Under the pieces are notes generated by a model. That model searched no databases and was not told the origin of the DNA. It saw only the letters and a list, made by a program, of their open reading frames with translations. A stretch of DNA of 64,000 bases from Gp13-AA77 sp035946735 (lineage in GTDB: Bacteria; Acidobacteriota; Terriglobia; UBA7540): assembly GCA_035946735.1 (NCBI GenBank), contig DASYYZ010000035.1, positions 1 to 64,000 of the forward strand, written 5' to 3'. Numbering within the stretch: the stretch's first letter is position 1; each line of letters opens with the position of its first letter. Below, one piece after another: positions 8,677 through 16,692 of this stretch. Both the position numbers and the translations under genes were made by a program.

Positions 8677-9600
8677 TCACTTTCCTGTTTTCAAGTAGCG
8701 ATTAAAGAATTCGAGTGTCTCGTAAGCCAGGCGCCGGCGAGCCTCGGGAGTCTGGAAGGTATGTCCGTCGTCCACTTTGACCAAGGTCACAGGAACCCCG
8801 GCTTGGCGCAGACGTTCGGATAACGCCTCGGACTCAGCGATGGGCACGTTCGAATCGCGCGTGCCATGTACGATCAAGAAGGGCGCGTTTGTCTTTGAGA
8901 CGTGCGACAGCGGGGAAGCGTCGCGCCAGACTTCCGGACGTTTCGAGTACTCCGCGCCCAGAAAGCTGGAGAGGAAAGCGTCGCCCTCCGCATCATGTTG
9001 TTGCGTGAAATCGGCCGGACCGCTCACATCCACCACGGCCTCCACGCGGCTCGAGTAGGCGGCCAGCGCCGGATCGGAATCGTCTCGCGTGTCTTCCATT
9101 CCGAGGAGCGCGGCCAGTTGTGCTCCGGCGGAATGACCGAAAGCTCCGATTCGCTCGCGATCGACGTTATACTTCGGGGCACTCGCGCGCACCCAGCGGA
9201 CCGCGCGCTGCACATCATCCAGTTGAGCCGGCCACTGGTTTTCGGAGTTTTGGAACAGACGATAGTCCACGGAAAACGCCACAAAGCCGGCGCGCGCCAG
9301 AACCTGGCCCATGCCGCGCATCGTGCTCTTGTCGAAACTCGTCCACCCGCCGCCGTGGATCAGCACCACCGCAGGATGCGGCCCGGCGCTGTTGCCGGCG
9401 GGCTCAAAAACATCCAGTAGTAGCTTCTGGCCGTGGACCTCACCGTACTGAACATTCTCATCCACGTGCACTTGCGCCGTGGACGCTGAAGCACCAGAAG
9501 TGGAAGGGGAAGAAGCGACCGGCGCAGACGCGGGCTGCTGCGCGGTAAGGAGACAGGCCGTTCCCAGCAGCGCCAGGCCGGCATAAATTGATTTGCGCAC
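8677..9600 (-). CDS. secreted alpha/beta-hydrolase (carboxylesterase, BD-FAE-like)
   Basis: An exported esterase/lipase. Motifs in order: the oxyanion-hole HGGGWTS, the nucleophile elbow GHSAGAQLA, the acid in HGTRDSNVP and the catalytic His in DDGHTF. The GTG at 9600 is chosen because it puts an ideal signal peptide at the N-terminus (VRKSIYAGLALLGTACLLTAQQ); longer in-frame starts exist at 9654 (ATG) and 9726 (GTG) but would place 18-42 residues before the signal, and none has a strong ribosome binding site. Members of this family cleave short acyl esters, carbohydrate esters or peptides; the substrate is not readable. It is convergent with the PEP-CTERM gene. Confidence 0.82.
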   Translation of the reverse strand: MRKSIYAGLALLGTACLLTAQQPASAPVASSPSTSGASASTAQVHVDENVQYGEVHGQKLLLDVFEPAGNSAGPHPAVVLIHGGGWTSFDKSTMRGMGQVLARAGFVAFSVDYRLFQNSENQWPAQLDDVQRAVRWVRASAPKYNVDRERIGAFGHSAGAQLAALLGMEDTRDDSDPALAAYSSRVEAVVDVSGPADFTQQHDAEGDAFLSSFLGAEYSKRPEVWRDASPLSHVSKTNAPFLIVHGTRDSNVPIAESEALSERLRQAGVPVTLVKVDDGHTFQTPEARRRLAYETLEFFNRYLKTGK

Positions 9601-9754
9601 GGGTCGAGAATACAACGCTTGGGTGCTGAATACAGCCGCTGGCCAGCGAAGCATACACCCGAGCCGTTCATTCGCATTCAAACAGGGCGTGTTGTCCCGG
9701 ACCGGGCTGCACCCCTTCCGCCTCACCTGTTTCCAGCCTCCCTATTCTTGCATC

Positions 9755-10177
9755 TCACTCCTTCAGCAACTCCTCATCGATTCTTCGCACGAGTTCATCA
9801 CGCACGCGTCGAAAGACTGCGAGCCGTTCGTCGTGTGTTCCTTCCGCTTGGGCCGGATCATCGAGGCTCCAATGCAGGAACTTATACGTGCGCGGAAAGA
9901 TAGGACACTTCTCCCTGGCATGATCGCAAACGGTGATAATATAGGGGATGTATTGACCGAGGAAGAGGCCCACATCCTTGGACTTCTGGTGGGAGATATC
10001 GATCCCAATTTCGGCCATGACCTCAACTGCCAGCGGATTCAAACCCTTGGGTTCGATGCCCGCACTCGCGGCTTCATAACGGTCGCTACCCATCTGTTGA
10101 AGGTAGCCTTCGGCCATCTGGCTCCGGGCTGAGTTGCCGGTGCAAAGAAACAGAACCTTCGGTTTTGATAACACCAT
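9755..10177 (-). CDS. arsC: arsenate reductase (low-molecular-weight phosphatase type)
   Basis: A 140-residue thioredoxin-coupled type ArsC reducing As(V) to As(III). The P-loop LFLCTGNSARSQMAEG near residue 10 carries the nucleophilic Cys, and VCDHAREKCP near residue 82 carries the further redox cysteines. A GGAGGGA site lies 8 bases before the ATG. It is the last gene of the minus-strand arsR-arsM-aqpS-arsC set, 42 bases after aqpS. The reduced arsenite would be the substrate for the channel and methylase encoded upstream. Confidence 0.93.
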   Translation of the reverse strand: MVLSKPKVLFLCTGNSARSQMAEGYLQQMGSDRYEAASAGIEPKGLNPLAVEVMAEIGIDISHQKSKDVGLFLGQYIPYIITVCDHAREKCPIFPRTYKFLHWSLDDPAQAEGTHDERLAVFRRVRDELVRRIDEELLKE

Positions 10178-10219
10178 GCGGCGGTCCCTCCCGGTGGTAC
10201 TCGTGGCTTGAAACCTGCC

Positions 10220-10927
10220 TCAGCCTTGATTGTCCCCAGCGTGCGGCAGCAACACGGCCGGGGCCGTACTTGGAAGCGACGGGGTAAGCCACCGGAAAAG
10301 CAGGGTGGCTGCCGCTGCCCCGGCAAACTGCGCGGCGGCGAAGCCCGGAACGTCCGCCAGACGAATGCCGGCAAAGGTGTTGCTGGCAGAACGCGCCAGC
10401 GTGACCGCGGGGTTCGCGAACGAAGTTGAAGCTGTGAACCAATAGGCTGCCGTGATGTAAGCGCCCACCGCATACGGCACTGCCCTCGGGCGGTATCGTA
10501 CGCATCCCCAGATCACGGAGACCAATCCGAACGTCGCCACAAATTCGCTGAAGATCTGGCCGCTGCCTGCACGAGCGTGTCGCGAAGCAAAGAACAAGGG
10601 CTCGCCAAACATGAGATTGGCAGCTGCTACTCCGGCGAAGGCTCCTACCACCTGAGCTGTGATGTAGGCCGGCGCGTCCCTCCAAGGAAGGCCGCCCTGG
10701 GATGCATCGGCCAGGGTGACGACGGGGTTGAAGTGAGCGCCGGAGATGGCGCCGAACGACAGGATCAAGGCGACGAGCGCGGCTCCGGTCGCCAGGGTAT
10801 TGGCTAGGAGCGCGATTGCGGCGCTTCCCGCCGCTAAACGCTCTCCGATAATGCCGGAGCCTACCACGGCCGCAAGGAGCAGGGCCGTGCCCACGGCTTC
10901 GGACACTATTTTGCGGGAGAGGCTCAT
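10220..10927 (-). CDS. aqpS: MIP-family channel, probable arsenite aquaglyceroporin
   Basis: A 235-residue, six-helix major intrinsic protein. The two half-helix signatures are HFNPVV in the first half and FANPAV in the second, so the first NPA box is NPV. The protein is short and compact like bacterial AqpS/GlpF-type channels. It lies one base downstream of arsM and 42 bases before arsC, which indicates a role in arsenite (and perhaps methylarsenite) passage by downhill flow, as known for AqpS in Sinorhizobium. No ArsB or Acr3 pump is present in this operon. The substrate is inferred from context. Confidence 0.85.
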   Translation of the reverse strand: MSLSRKIVSEAVGTALLLAAVVGSGIIGERLAAGSAAIALLANTLATGAALVALILSFGAISGAHFNPVVTLADASQGGLPWRDAPAYITAQVVGAFAGVAAANLMFGEPLFFASRHARAGSGQIFSEFVATFGLVSVIWGCVRYRPRAVPYAVGAYITAAYWFTASTSFANPAVTLARSASNTFAGIRLADVPGFAAAQFAGAAAATLLFRWLTPSLPSTAPAVLLPHAGDNQG

Positions 10928-10928
10928 G

Positions 10929-11795
10929 TCACTGCCCGTCCGCCGAGCCGCAACAGCTTGGTGCGCAGCAGGAAGGTCCTGGTTTCCTGGCTCGCACGAA
11001 AGCGCTCATGAACTTGCCGTCTACGAGAAGCGCGATGCCATCAACATCGATCCCTGCGCCGGCCAGAAACTGCCGGGCATCCTCAACCTTGTACACGCGG
11101 GTAGGCTCGATGCCGATCGCCTCAAAGCCGGCGGCGGCCAGCTTCATGCGGTACTCTGACTCATCGAGGGCACCCGCGACGCAGCCGATCCACAGCTCGA
11201 GGTGCTGCCGAATATCGCCTGGCACTTCTCCCCGGACAACAACGTCGGAAACGGCAAAACGTCCCCCCGGTTTAAGGACGCGGAATGCCTCGGCCAGCAC
11301 GCGGCTCTTGTCAGCCGAAAGATTGATGACGCAGTTCGAGATGATTACGTCCACCGAGCTCTCGGGCAGCGGGATGTTTTCAATCTCGCCCTTCAGAAAC
11401 TCGACGTTTTCGAGACCGGATCGACGCTGGTTTTCGCGCGCCAGTGCGAGCATTTCGTCCGTCATATCCAATCCATAGGCCTTGCCCGTTGGACCTACGC
11501 GCCGGGCTGACAACAGAACGTCAATGCCGCCGCCCGATCCGAGATCGAGCACGATCTCGCCGGGATTGAGCTTCGCGAGCGCCGTCGGATTGCCGCATCC
11601 GAGGGAGGCGAGCACTGCCTCCGGGGGAACCTCGCCGGTTTCCCCCGAGAGATAGAGATTCGAGGTTATGGGATCCGTGCAGCAATTCGAGGCGGACTCG
11701 CTCCCGCAGCATGAGCTTGCGGCACCCGTCGCCACTCGCAGTGCCGCCTGGCCATACCTTTCTTTCACCGCTTCCTTGATGTTCTCGGTATTCAT
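10929..11795 (-). CDS. arsM: arsenite S-adenosylmethionine methyltransferase
   Basis: A 288-residue ArsM. Motif I is VLDLGSGGGIDV (82-93). The conserved arsenite-binding cysteines are visible at C155 (SNCVINLS) and C205 (WIGCVAGAL); an N-terminal Cys cluster SSCCG...NCC (28-39) supplies the other family cysteines. The C-terminus adds a further CC...CC cluster before GSADGQ. The start at 11795 is chosen because GGAGA stands just upstream and the residues before it are not family-like. It lies 8 bases after arsR. The enzyme converts As(III) to methylated, partly volatile arsenicals using SAM and thiols. Confidence 0.95.
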   Translation of the reverse strand: MNTENIKEAVKERYGQAALRVATGAASSCCGSESASNCCTDPITSNLYLSGETGEVPPEAVLASLGCGNPTALAKLNPGEIVLDLGSGGGIDVLLSARRVGPTGKAYGLDMTDEMLALARENQRRSGLENVEFLKGEIENIPLPESSVDVIISNCVINLSADKSRVLAEAFRVLKPGGRFAVSDVVVRGEVPGDIRQHLELWIGCVAGALDESEYRMKLAAAGFEAIGIEPTRVYKVEDARQFLAGAGIDVDGIALLVDGKFMSAFVRARKPGPSCCAPSCCGSADGQ

Positions 11796-11803
11796 TCGCT
11801 CTC

Positions 11804-12166
11804 CTATTCCCGAGCCTTGCCGGAGGCCGGCCCAATCCAGACGAGCTCGCCGGGCGCGATGGCCTTGTTGCGCGTACAGCACTCGGCATACAGGAAATTT
11901 ATGATTTCCTGCAGCGAGTCCGTGTTGGCCGTATACCAAAGAAATGTGCCTTCCCGCCGCACCCGGACGAGGTCCTCGTTCCTAAGTTTGTCGAGATGAT
12001 GGGACAAGGTAGAGGCGGGAATCCCCAGTTCATCCTGAATGTCGCCGACCACGAGGCCGGCCGGATGAGCGGTGAGCAAGAGCTGCATGACGCGCAGCCG
12101 GGGCTCCGCGCCCATGGCGGCAAACATGTCCGCGTAACGGGTGACTTGCTCCGGGCGGCGTCTCAT
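11804..12166 (-). CDS. arsR: ArsR/SmtB-family arsenite-responsive repressor
   Basis: A 120-residue winged-helix repressor. The recognition region IPASTLSHHLDKLRNEDLVRVRREGTFLWYT (49-79) is characteristic. A vicinal pair C96-C97 (YAECCTRN) near the C-terminus resembles the As(III) site of the Acidithiobacillus-type ArsR rather than the ELCVCDL site of plasmid ArsR. It heads the arsenic operon and probably autoregulates from the palindrome that overlaps its -10 box. The ATG lies only 6 bases after a perfect TATAAT, so the mRNA is probably leaderless. Confidence 0.93.
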   Translation of the reverse strand: MRRRPEQVTRYADMFAAMGAEPRLRVMQLLLTAHPAGLVVGDIQDELGIPASTLSHHLDKLRNEDLVRVRREGTFLWYTANTDSLQEIINFLYAECCTRNKAIAPGELVWIGPASGKARE

Positions 12167-12168
12167 AT

Positions 12169-12184
12169 TTCCATTATACTGGAA
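12169..12184. promoter_or_regulatory. probable ArsR operator
   Basis: Perfect inverted repeat TTCCA-N6-TGGAA centred on the -10 box of the arsR promoter. Position and symmetry suit autorepression by a dimeric ArsR. Confidence 0.55.
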
Positions 12185-12200
12185 CTACGAAATGTGGCAA
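12173..12200 (-). promoter_or_regulatory. arsR operon promoter
   Basis: On the minus strand TTGCCA (12200-12195), a 16-base spacer and a perfect TATAAT (12178-12173). The ATG of arsR begins 7 bases past the -10, at the expected transcription start. Confidence 0.7.
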
Positions 12201-12524
12201 GCGGATTTTGCGGCTGGTTGCAGCGGCCAGTACTGGCCATATCCAAGAATACAGCTCTCTTAAAGCGAACTGACGGTCCGATCCTGAGGCGGCCAGGACT
12301 CAAGTGAGGTCTTTATAGTGAAATAATTAGTTATAATCAAATAGCTACAGAGCGCAGCAAGCTCTAAAGTTAGAACCCCCGATCAATCTCAGCCGGCATA
12401 TACCATTGGCTGTATCGGCCGATGGAGTAGATGATGACCCGCGACTCGAACTTAGCGCAATTGCGGATGCCACTTCTCGGCTCTCGACGATGGCGAGTTC
12501 TCGATGCGCCGGAAAGGATGACTC
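12201..12524. other. intergenic region before the hybrid kinase
   Basis: No gene is supported. An AT-rich patch at 12310-12345 includes TATAAT (12332-12337), a possible -10 for the kinase gene, without a convincing -35. Confidence 0.4.
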
Positions 12525-15500
12525 GTGAACCCAATGGCGTTGCCTGGCTCCTATGACTACCGGCTGGTCGCGCTCTCTGTCCTGATCGCAATTTTCGCCT
12601 CTTACGCGGCGCTCGACTTCGCCGGCCGGGTTACGGCGGTCCGCGGTTGGGCTAGTTTTGCCTGGCTTGCGGGCGGGGCGACGGCCATGGGAACAGGCAT
12701 CTGGGCAATGCATTATATCGGGATGGCGGCCATGCGCCTGTCGAGCGAATGCACGTATGACCGGCGACTGGTGAGTCTCTCCGGCGCGCGCTCTCTCCCT
12801 TCACATTTATGGGGTAACACACCGATCCTTCTGATTTTGATGCTGGTCCCTGCGACGGAAACATGGAGTTCCGTCAGGGAACCTTCCCAGTTGCTTGCCC
12901 TGACCAGCGCCGAACAGGTGCGCGAGCTCACCCCCGATCAAGCCAAGCGAGGGTATCCGGTGCGGTTGCGGGCCATCGTCACCTACGTCGATTCCGCGGT
13001 CGGGGACTTCTTTGCGCAGGATACCACCGCGGGGATCTACGTCAACGAGAACAACAAGAGCCTTAACTTCCACCCCGGAGATTTGTTGGAAATTGACGGA
13101 GTAACTGAGGAGCCTGATTTTGCTCCGCAGATCGCAAAAGCTCGATATAGGCGGCTGGGTCATGTGCCCCTGCCCCGGCCACGCCAGGTGCGTTTGGCCG
13201 ACCTGTTGTCGACTCACGAGGATAGCCAGTGGGTCCAACTGGAAGGTATCGTCCAAGATGTCGAACCTGACCACGGCCCCCTGAAGCTGGACGTGGTCAG
13301 TGACGGCATGCGCCTGCTCGTCGATGTCATGGATCCTGCGGGCCTGAACGGGGATCGTCTCGTTGACGCAAAGGTGGTCGTCACCGGGGTCTGTGCTGCA
13401 TTGTACAATCCGAACAACCAGTTGGTGGGGGTCTGGCTGGCCACGCCCACCGCTCGCCAGATCAGTGTCGAGGAGCCGCCGGCGGCTAACCCTTTCTCGA
13501 TGCCGGCCCGGCCGATAGGCAGCCTGATGGCTTTCACCGCCGGGAACGCCTCAGAGCACAGGGTGCGGGTGCAAGGCACGGTCACGCTGCAGCGGCCCAA
13601 AGGCGTGTTCATCCAGGATGGCCGTCAAGGGATCTACATTCCTAGTTTGCCCAAGGCACCGCTCCGGCCCGGCGATCGGGTTGATGTGACCGGCTTCGCA
13701 GATATCGGCGACTACACGCCCGTCCTTCGGCACGCTCTTTACCGACGAATCGGGTCTGCGCAGCTTCCGGCACCCCTGGTTGTGACGGCCCAGGACGCAC
13801 GCTCCGGCGCTTACGATACATTGCGCGTCACACTAGACGCGACCCTGCGCGACGTCAAGCGCAGCGAAAATGACCGCACGCTGGTGCTGCAAGACGGTGA
13901 TTTGCTCTTTGAGGCCAGACTCGCAGAGAGCGAGGCGAGCCGGCGTTGGTCCCGACTGCTTCCAGGAAGCCGCCTGCGGCTGACGGGCGTTTGTTCGGTC
14001 AACGTGGATCGCAATCGCACGCCCGATACCTTCAACGTCCTTCTCGATTCGGCGGACAGCATTGTGGTGCTGACGAGCCCCTCATGGTGGACCTTGCGAA
14101 ATACCGCGGTAGCGCTGGGCTTGCTGGCCGGCATTGCTCTCACCGTAGGCGTTTGGGTGGTGGTGCTGCGCCGTCATGTGCGCGCGCAGACTGAGACCAT
14201 CCGGCGCCGTCTCGAGAGTGAAGCGGCACTCGAAAAGCGCTTCCGATACGTCGCCCAAGCCACCAACGATGCGATTTGGGACTGGGATCTGGCGACCCAA
14301 GCCATCAACTGGACAGGCGGAATCCAAACCACATTTCGGCACACGACAAACCAGGTTGGGCTGGGCCCTGGCTGGTGGTCCAGGCACCTGCACCCGGAGG
14401 ATCGCGAGCGAGTGGAACAGAGCCGCCAAGCGGCAATTGAGGGTGGTGCGGAGACCTGGTCGGCGGAGTACCGGTTCCTTGGCGGCCATGGGGAGTACGC
14501 CTTGGTCTTGGACCGGGGCTATGTGATGCGAGACGACGCTGGCCGGCCCGTGCGGATGATCGGCGCCATGATGGACATTACCGCCCTCAAGCAAGCCCAG
14601 AAAGAGATGCAAAAGGCCAAAGAGACCGCTGAGGCCGCCAATCACGCCAAGAGCGAGTTCCTGGCCAACATGAGCCATGAGATTCGCACGCCCATGAACG
14701 GCATCATGGGGATGACGGAACTTGCGCTCGAGACCGTGCTGCTGCCTGAGCAGCGCGAGTATCTGACCACCGTCAAGACCTCTGCCGATTCGCTTCTTTC
14801 GATCATTAACCAGATCCTGGATTTTTCGAAGATCGAGGCGGGTAAATTCGAGCTCGAGTCCATTCCCTTCAACCTGCGCGACAGCATCAACCAGCGGATG
14901 AAAGCGCTAGCCTTGCGTGCTCACGGAAAGAATTTGGAACTTGTCTACTACGTCCGGCCCGACCTGCCGGAGGCGCTTGTGGGTGACCCTTCTCGAATCG
15001 GACAAATTCTTATCAATCTGGTCAGCAACGCCATTAAATTCACGGAAAGCGGAGAAGTCGTCGTTAACGTTGATACGGAGACGGTGACGGAGGACCAGGT
15101 GAGATTACATTTCTCCGTCCGCGACACCGGAGTCGGGATCCCACAGGACAAGCAGAAACTCATTTTTGAAGCCTTTGCTCAAGCCGATTCTTCCACCACT
15201 CGCAGGTTCGGAGGAACGGGCCTTGGACTCGCGATTTCCGTCCGCCTGGCGACAATGATGGCGGGCCGCGTCTGGGTGGAGAGTGAGTCCAGCAAGGGGA
15301 GCACCTTTCACTTCATCGTGACGGTCCGGCGCTCCCAGGGCGTCGATCGGCCGCGCGTGCTTCCCGCCCGCGAGAACTTGGGAAATATCAGCGTGCTGGT
15401 GGTGGATGACAATGCAACTAACCGGCGAATCCTCAAGGAAATGCTGAGCAACTGGGGAATGGTTCCTACTCTGGCAGGAAGCGGTGCCGAGGCTTTGGCT

Positions 15501-16589
15501 TTGCTCGCGCAAGCGAGCGAAGCCGGCAAGCCTTTCCCCCTCGTCCTCACCGACTCCGACATGCCTTTTATGGATGGCTTTGGATTTGCCGAGCGTATCC
15601 AGAATCAACCCTCCGCAGGTGCAACCATCATGATGCTGTCCTCAGGAGGCCAGAGAGGCGATGCCGCGCGGTGCCGTGAACTGGGCGTTGCAGCGTACCT
15701 CACAAAGCCCATCAGCCAGTCCGAATTACTGGACGCGATCATGACGACGCTCGGAAACCGCACTCTCGAACTTGACCGGCCGACTCTAATTACGAGGCAT
15801 TCTTTGCGCGAATCTCGAAGGAGCCTCCGCATCCTGCTCGCTGAGGATAATGCCGTAAACCAAAAATTGGCGGTCCGAATCCTGGAAAAACGCGGTCATC
15901 AGGTGGAAGTTGCCGCCAACGGCCGAGAAGCGCTGGCGCTGTTAGAGAAGAGGTCCTTACCAGGATTCGATCTGGTGCTCATGGACGTGCAAATGCCTGA
16001 AATGGACGGGTTTGAGGCCACCGCGGAGATTCGTGAGAGGGAAAAGTCCGCTAAATCGCACGTGCCGATTGTAGCCATGACCGCCCACGCGATGACAGGC
16101 GACCGCGAGCGTTGCCTGGCCGCAGGAATGGACGGCTATGTGGCAAAGCCGATCCAACACAAGGAATTGTTCGAGACCATCGAAGGCTTGGCTGGCGGTA
16201 CACCCTTGGAGGCCCGAGGCACAATTGAAATTGTGTCCGAAGGCGAGGTACTGGATGAAGCCTCCCTGCTTGCGCGAGCGGAGGGTGACTGGCAGCTCGT
16301 AAGGGAACTTGCCAAGAGTTTTATGGCGGAGTGCCCGGTATTGATGACTTCAATCGAAAGGGCGCTCGCCGAGCGAAATGCAAAGGCGCTCGAGATGGCT
16401 GCGCACACCCTAAAGGGCATGGCCGGGACCCTGTCTGCAAGTCAGGCCCTGGCCGGTGCGTTGAATCTTGAAAAGTTCGCGCATGGTAAGGAAATTGCTA
16501 AGGCGAACCTAGCCTTTCGAGACTTGGAACCTGACATCGAACGCCTGAAGTTGGTGCTGGCCACTCTTGGTGAGGAGGTCGCGCCGTGA
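12525..16589 (+). CDS. hybrid sensor histidine kinase with partial MHYT N-terminus, PAS, two receivers and HPt
   Basis: A 1354-residue protein starting at GTG with GGAAAGGA 7 bases upstream. Order: residues 8-70 match the first helices of an MHYT membrane sensor (YDYRLVALSVLIAIFASYAALDFAGR, then GIWAMHYIGMAAM) but the domain stops there; a second hydrophobic stretch lies at 99-110; about 130-520 is a periplasmic region with repeated OB-like segments (VRLRAIVTYVD...FFAQD; VRVQGTVTLQ...VFIQD); a membrane helix spans about 528-552; a PAS fold lies at about 575-690; a kinase core has phospho-acceptor H718 in SHEIRTPMNGI, then DTGVGIP and GGTGLGLAIS. Receiver 1 (LVVDDN near 957) has LTDSDMP, receiver 2 (LLAEDN near 1100) has LMDVQMPEMDG, and a C-terminal HPt has AHTLKGMAG. 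It would run a multistep phosphorelay. The input signal and output partner are unknown. Confidence 0.9.
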   Translation: MNPMALPGSYDYRLVALSVLIAIFASYAALDFAGRVTAVRGWASFAWLAGGATAMGTGIWAMHYIGMAAMRLSSECTYDRRLVSLSGARSLPSHLWGNTPILLILMLVPATETWSSVREPSQLLALTSAEQVRELTPDQAKRGYPVRLRAIVTYVDSAVGDFFAQDTTAGIYVNENNKSLNFHPGDLLEIDGVTEEPDFAPQIAKARYRRLGHVPLPRPRQVRLADLLSTHEDSQWVQLEGIVQDVEPDHGPLKLDVVSDGMRLLVDVMDPAGLNGDRLVDAKVVVTGVCAALYNPNNQLVGVWLATPTARQISVEEPPAANPFSMPARPIGSLMAFTAGNASEHRVRVQGTVTLQRPKGVFIQDGRQGIYIPSLPKAPLRPGDRVDVTGFADIGDYTPVLRHALYRRIGSAQLPAPLVVTAQDARSGAYDTLRVTLDATLRDVKRSENDRTLVLQDGDLLFEARLAESEASRRWSRLLPGSRLRLTGVCSVNVDRNRTPDTFNVLLDSADSIVVLTSPSWWTLRNTAVALGLLAGIALTVGVWVVVLRRHVRAQTETIRRRLESEAALEKRFRYVAQATNDAIWDWDLATQAINWTGGIQTTFRHTTNQVGLGPGWWSRHLHPEDRERVEQSRQAAIEGGAETWSAEYRFLGGHGEYALVLDRGYVMRDDAGRPVRMIGAMMDITALKQAQKEMQKAKETAEAANHAKSEFLANMSHEIRTPMNGIMGMTELALETVLLPEQREYLTTVKTSADSLLSIINQILDFSKIEAGKFELESIPFNLRDSINQRMKALALRAHGKNLELVYYVRPDLPEALVGDPSRIGQILINLVSNAIKFTESGEVVVNVDTETVTEDQVRLHFSVRDTGVGIPQDKQKLIFEAFAQADSSTTRRFGGTGLGLAISVRLATMMAGRVWVESESSKGSTFHFIVTVRRSQGVDRPRVLPARENLGNISVLVVDDNATNRRILKEMLSNWGMVPTLAGSGAEALALLAQASEAGKPFPLVLTDSDMPFMDGFGFAERIQNQPSAGATIMMLSSGGQRGDAARCRELGVAAYLTKPISQSELLDAIMTTLGNRTLELDRPTLITRHSLRESRRSLRILLAEDNAVNQKLAVRILEKRGHQVEVAANGREALALLEKRSLPGFDLVLMDVQMPEMDGFEATAEIREREKSAKSHVPIVAMTAHAMTGDRERCLAAGMDGYVAKPIQHKELFETIEGLAGGTPLEARGTIEIVSEGEVLDEASLLARAEGDWQLVRELAKSFMAECPVLMTSIERALAERNAKALEMAAHTLKGMAGTLSASQALAGALNLEKFAHGKEIAKANLAFRDLEPDIERLKLVLATLGEEVAP

Positions 16590-16692
16590 AAATTCTGCCT
16601 GCAGACCAAGATTGCGCTCCGACCTTGCGAGACTTCGCGCCGGGTAGTTCTCACTTGCCCCGAGGCCCCGATGAGCCTGAAAATGGGGTGAA

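Noticed and set aside
12370..12591. Possible small gene on the minus strand overlapping the kinase start
   Set aside because: No ribosome binding site, no recognisable domain, and it runs into the kinase coding region.
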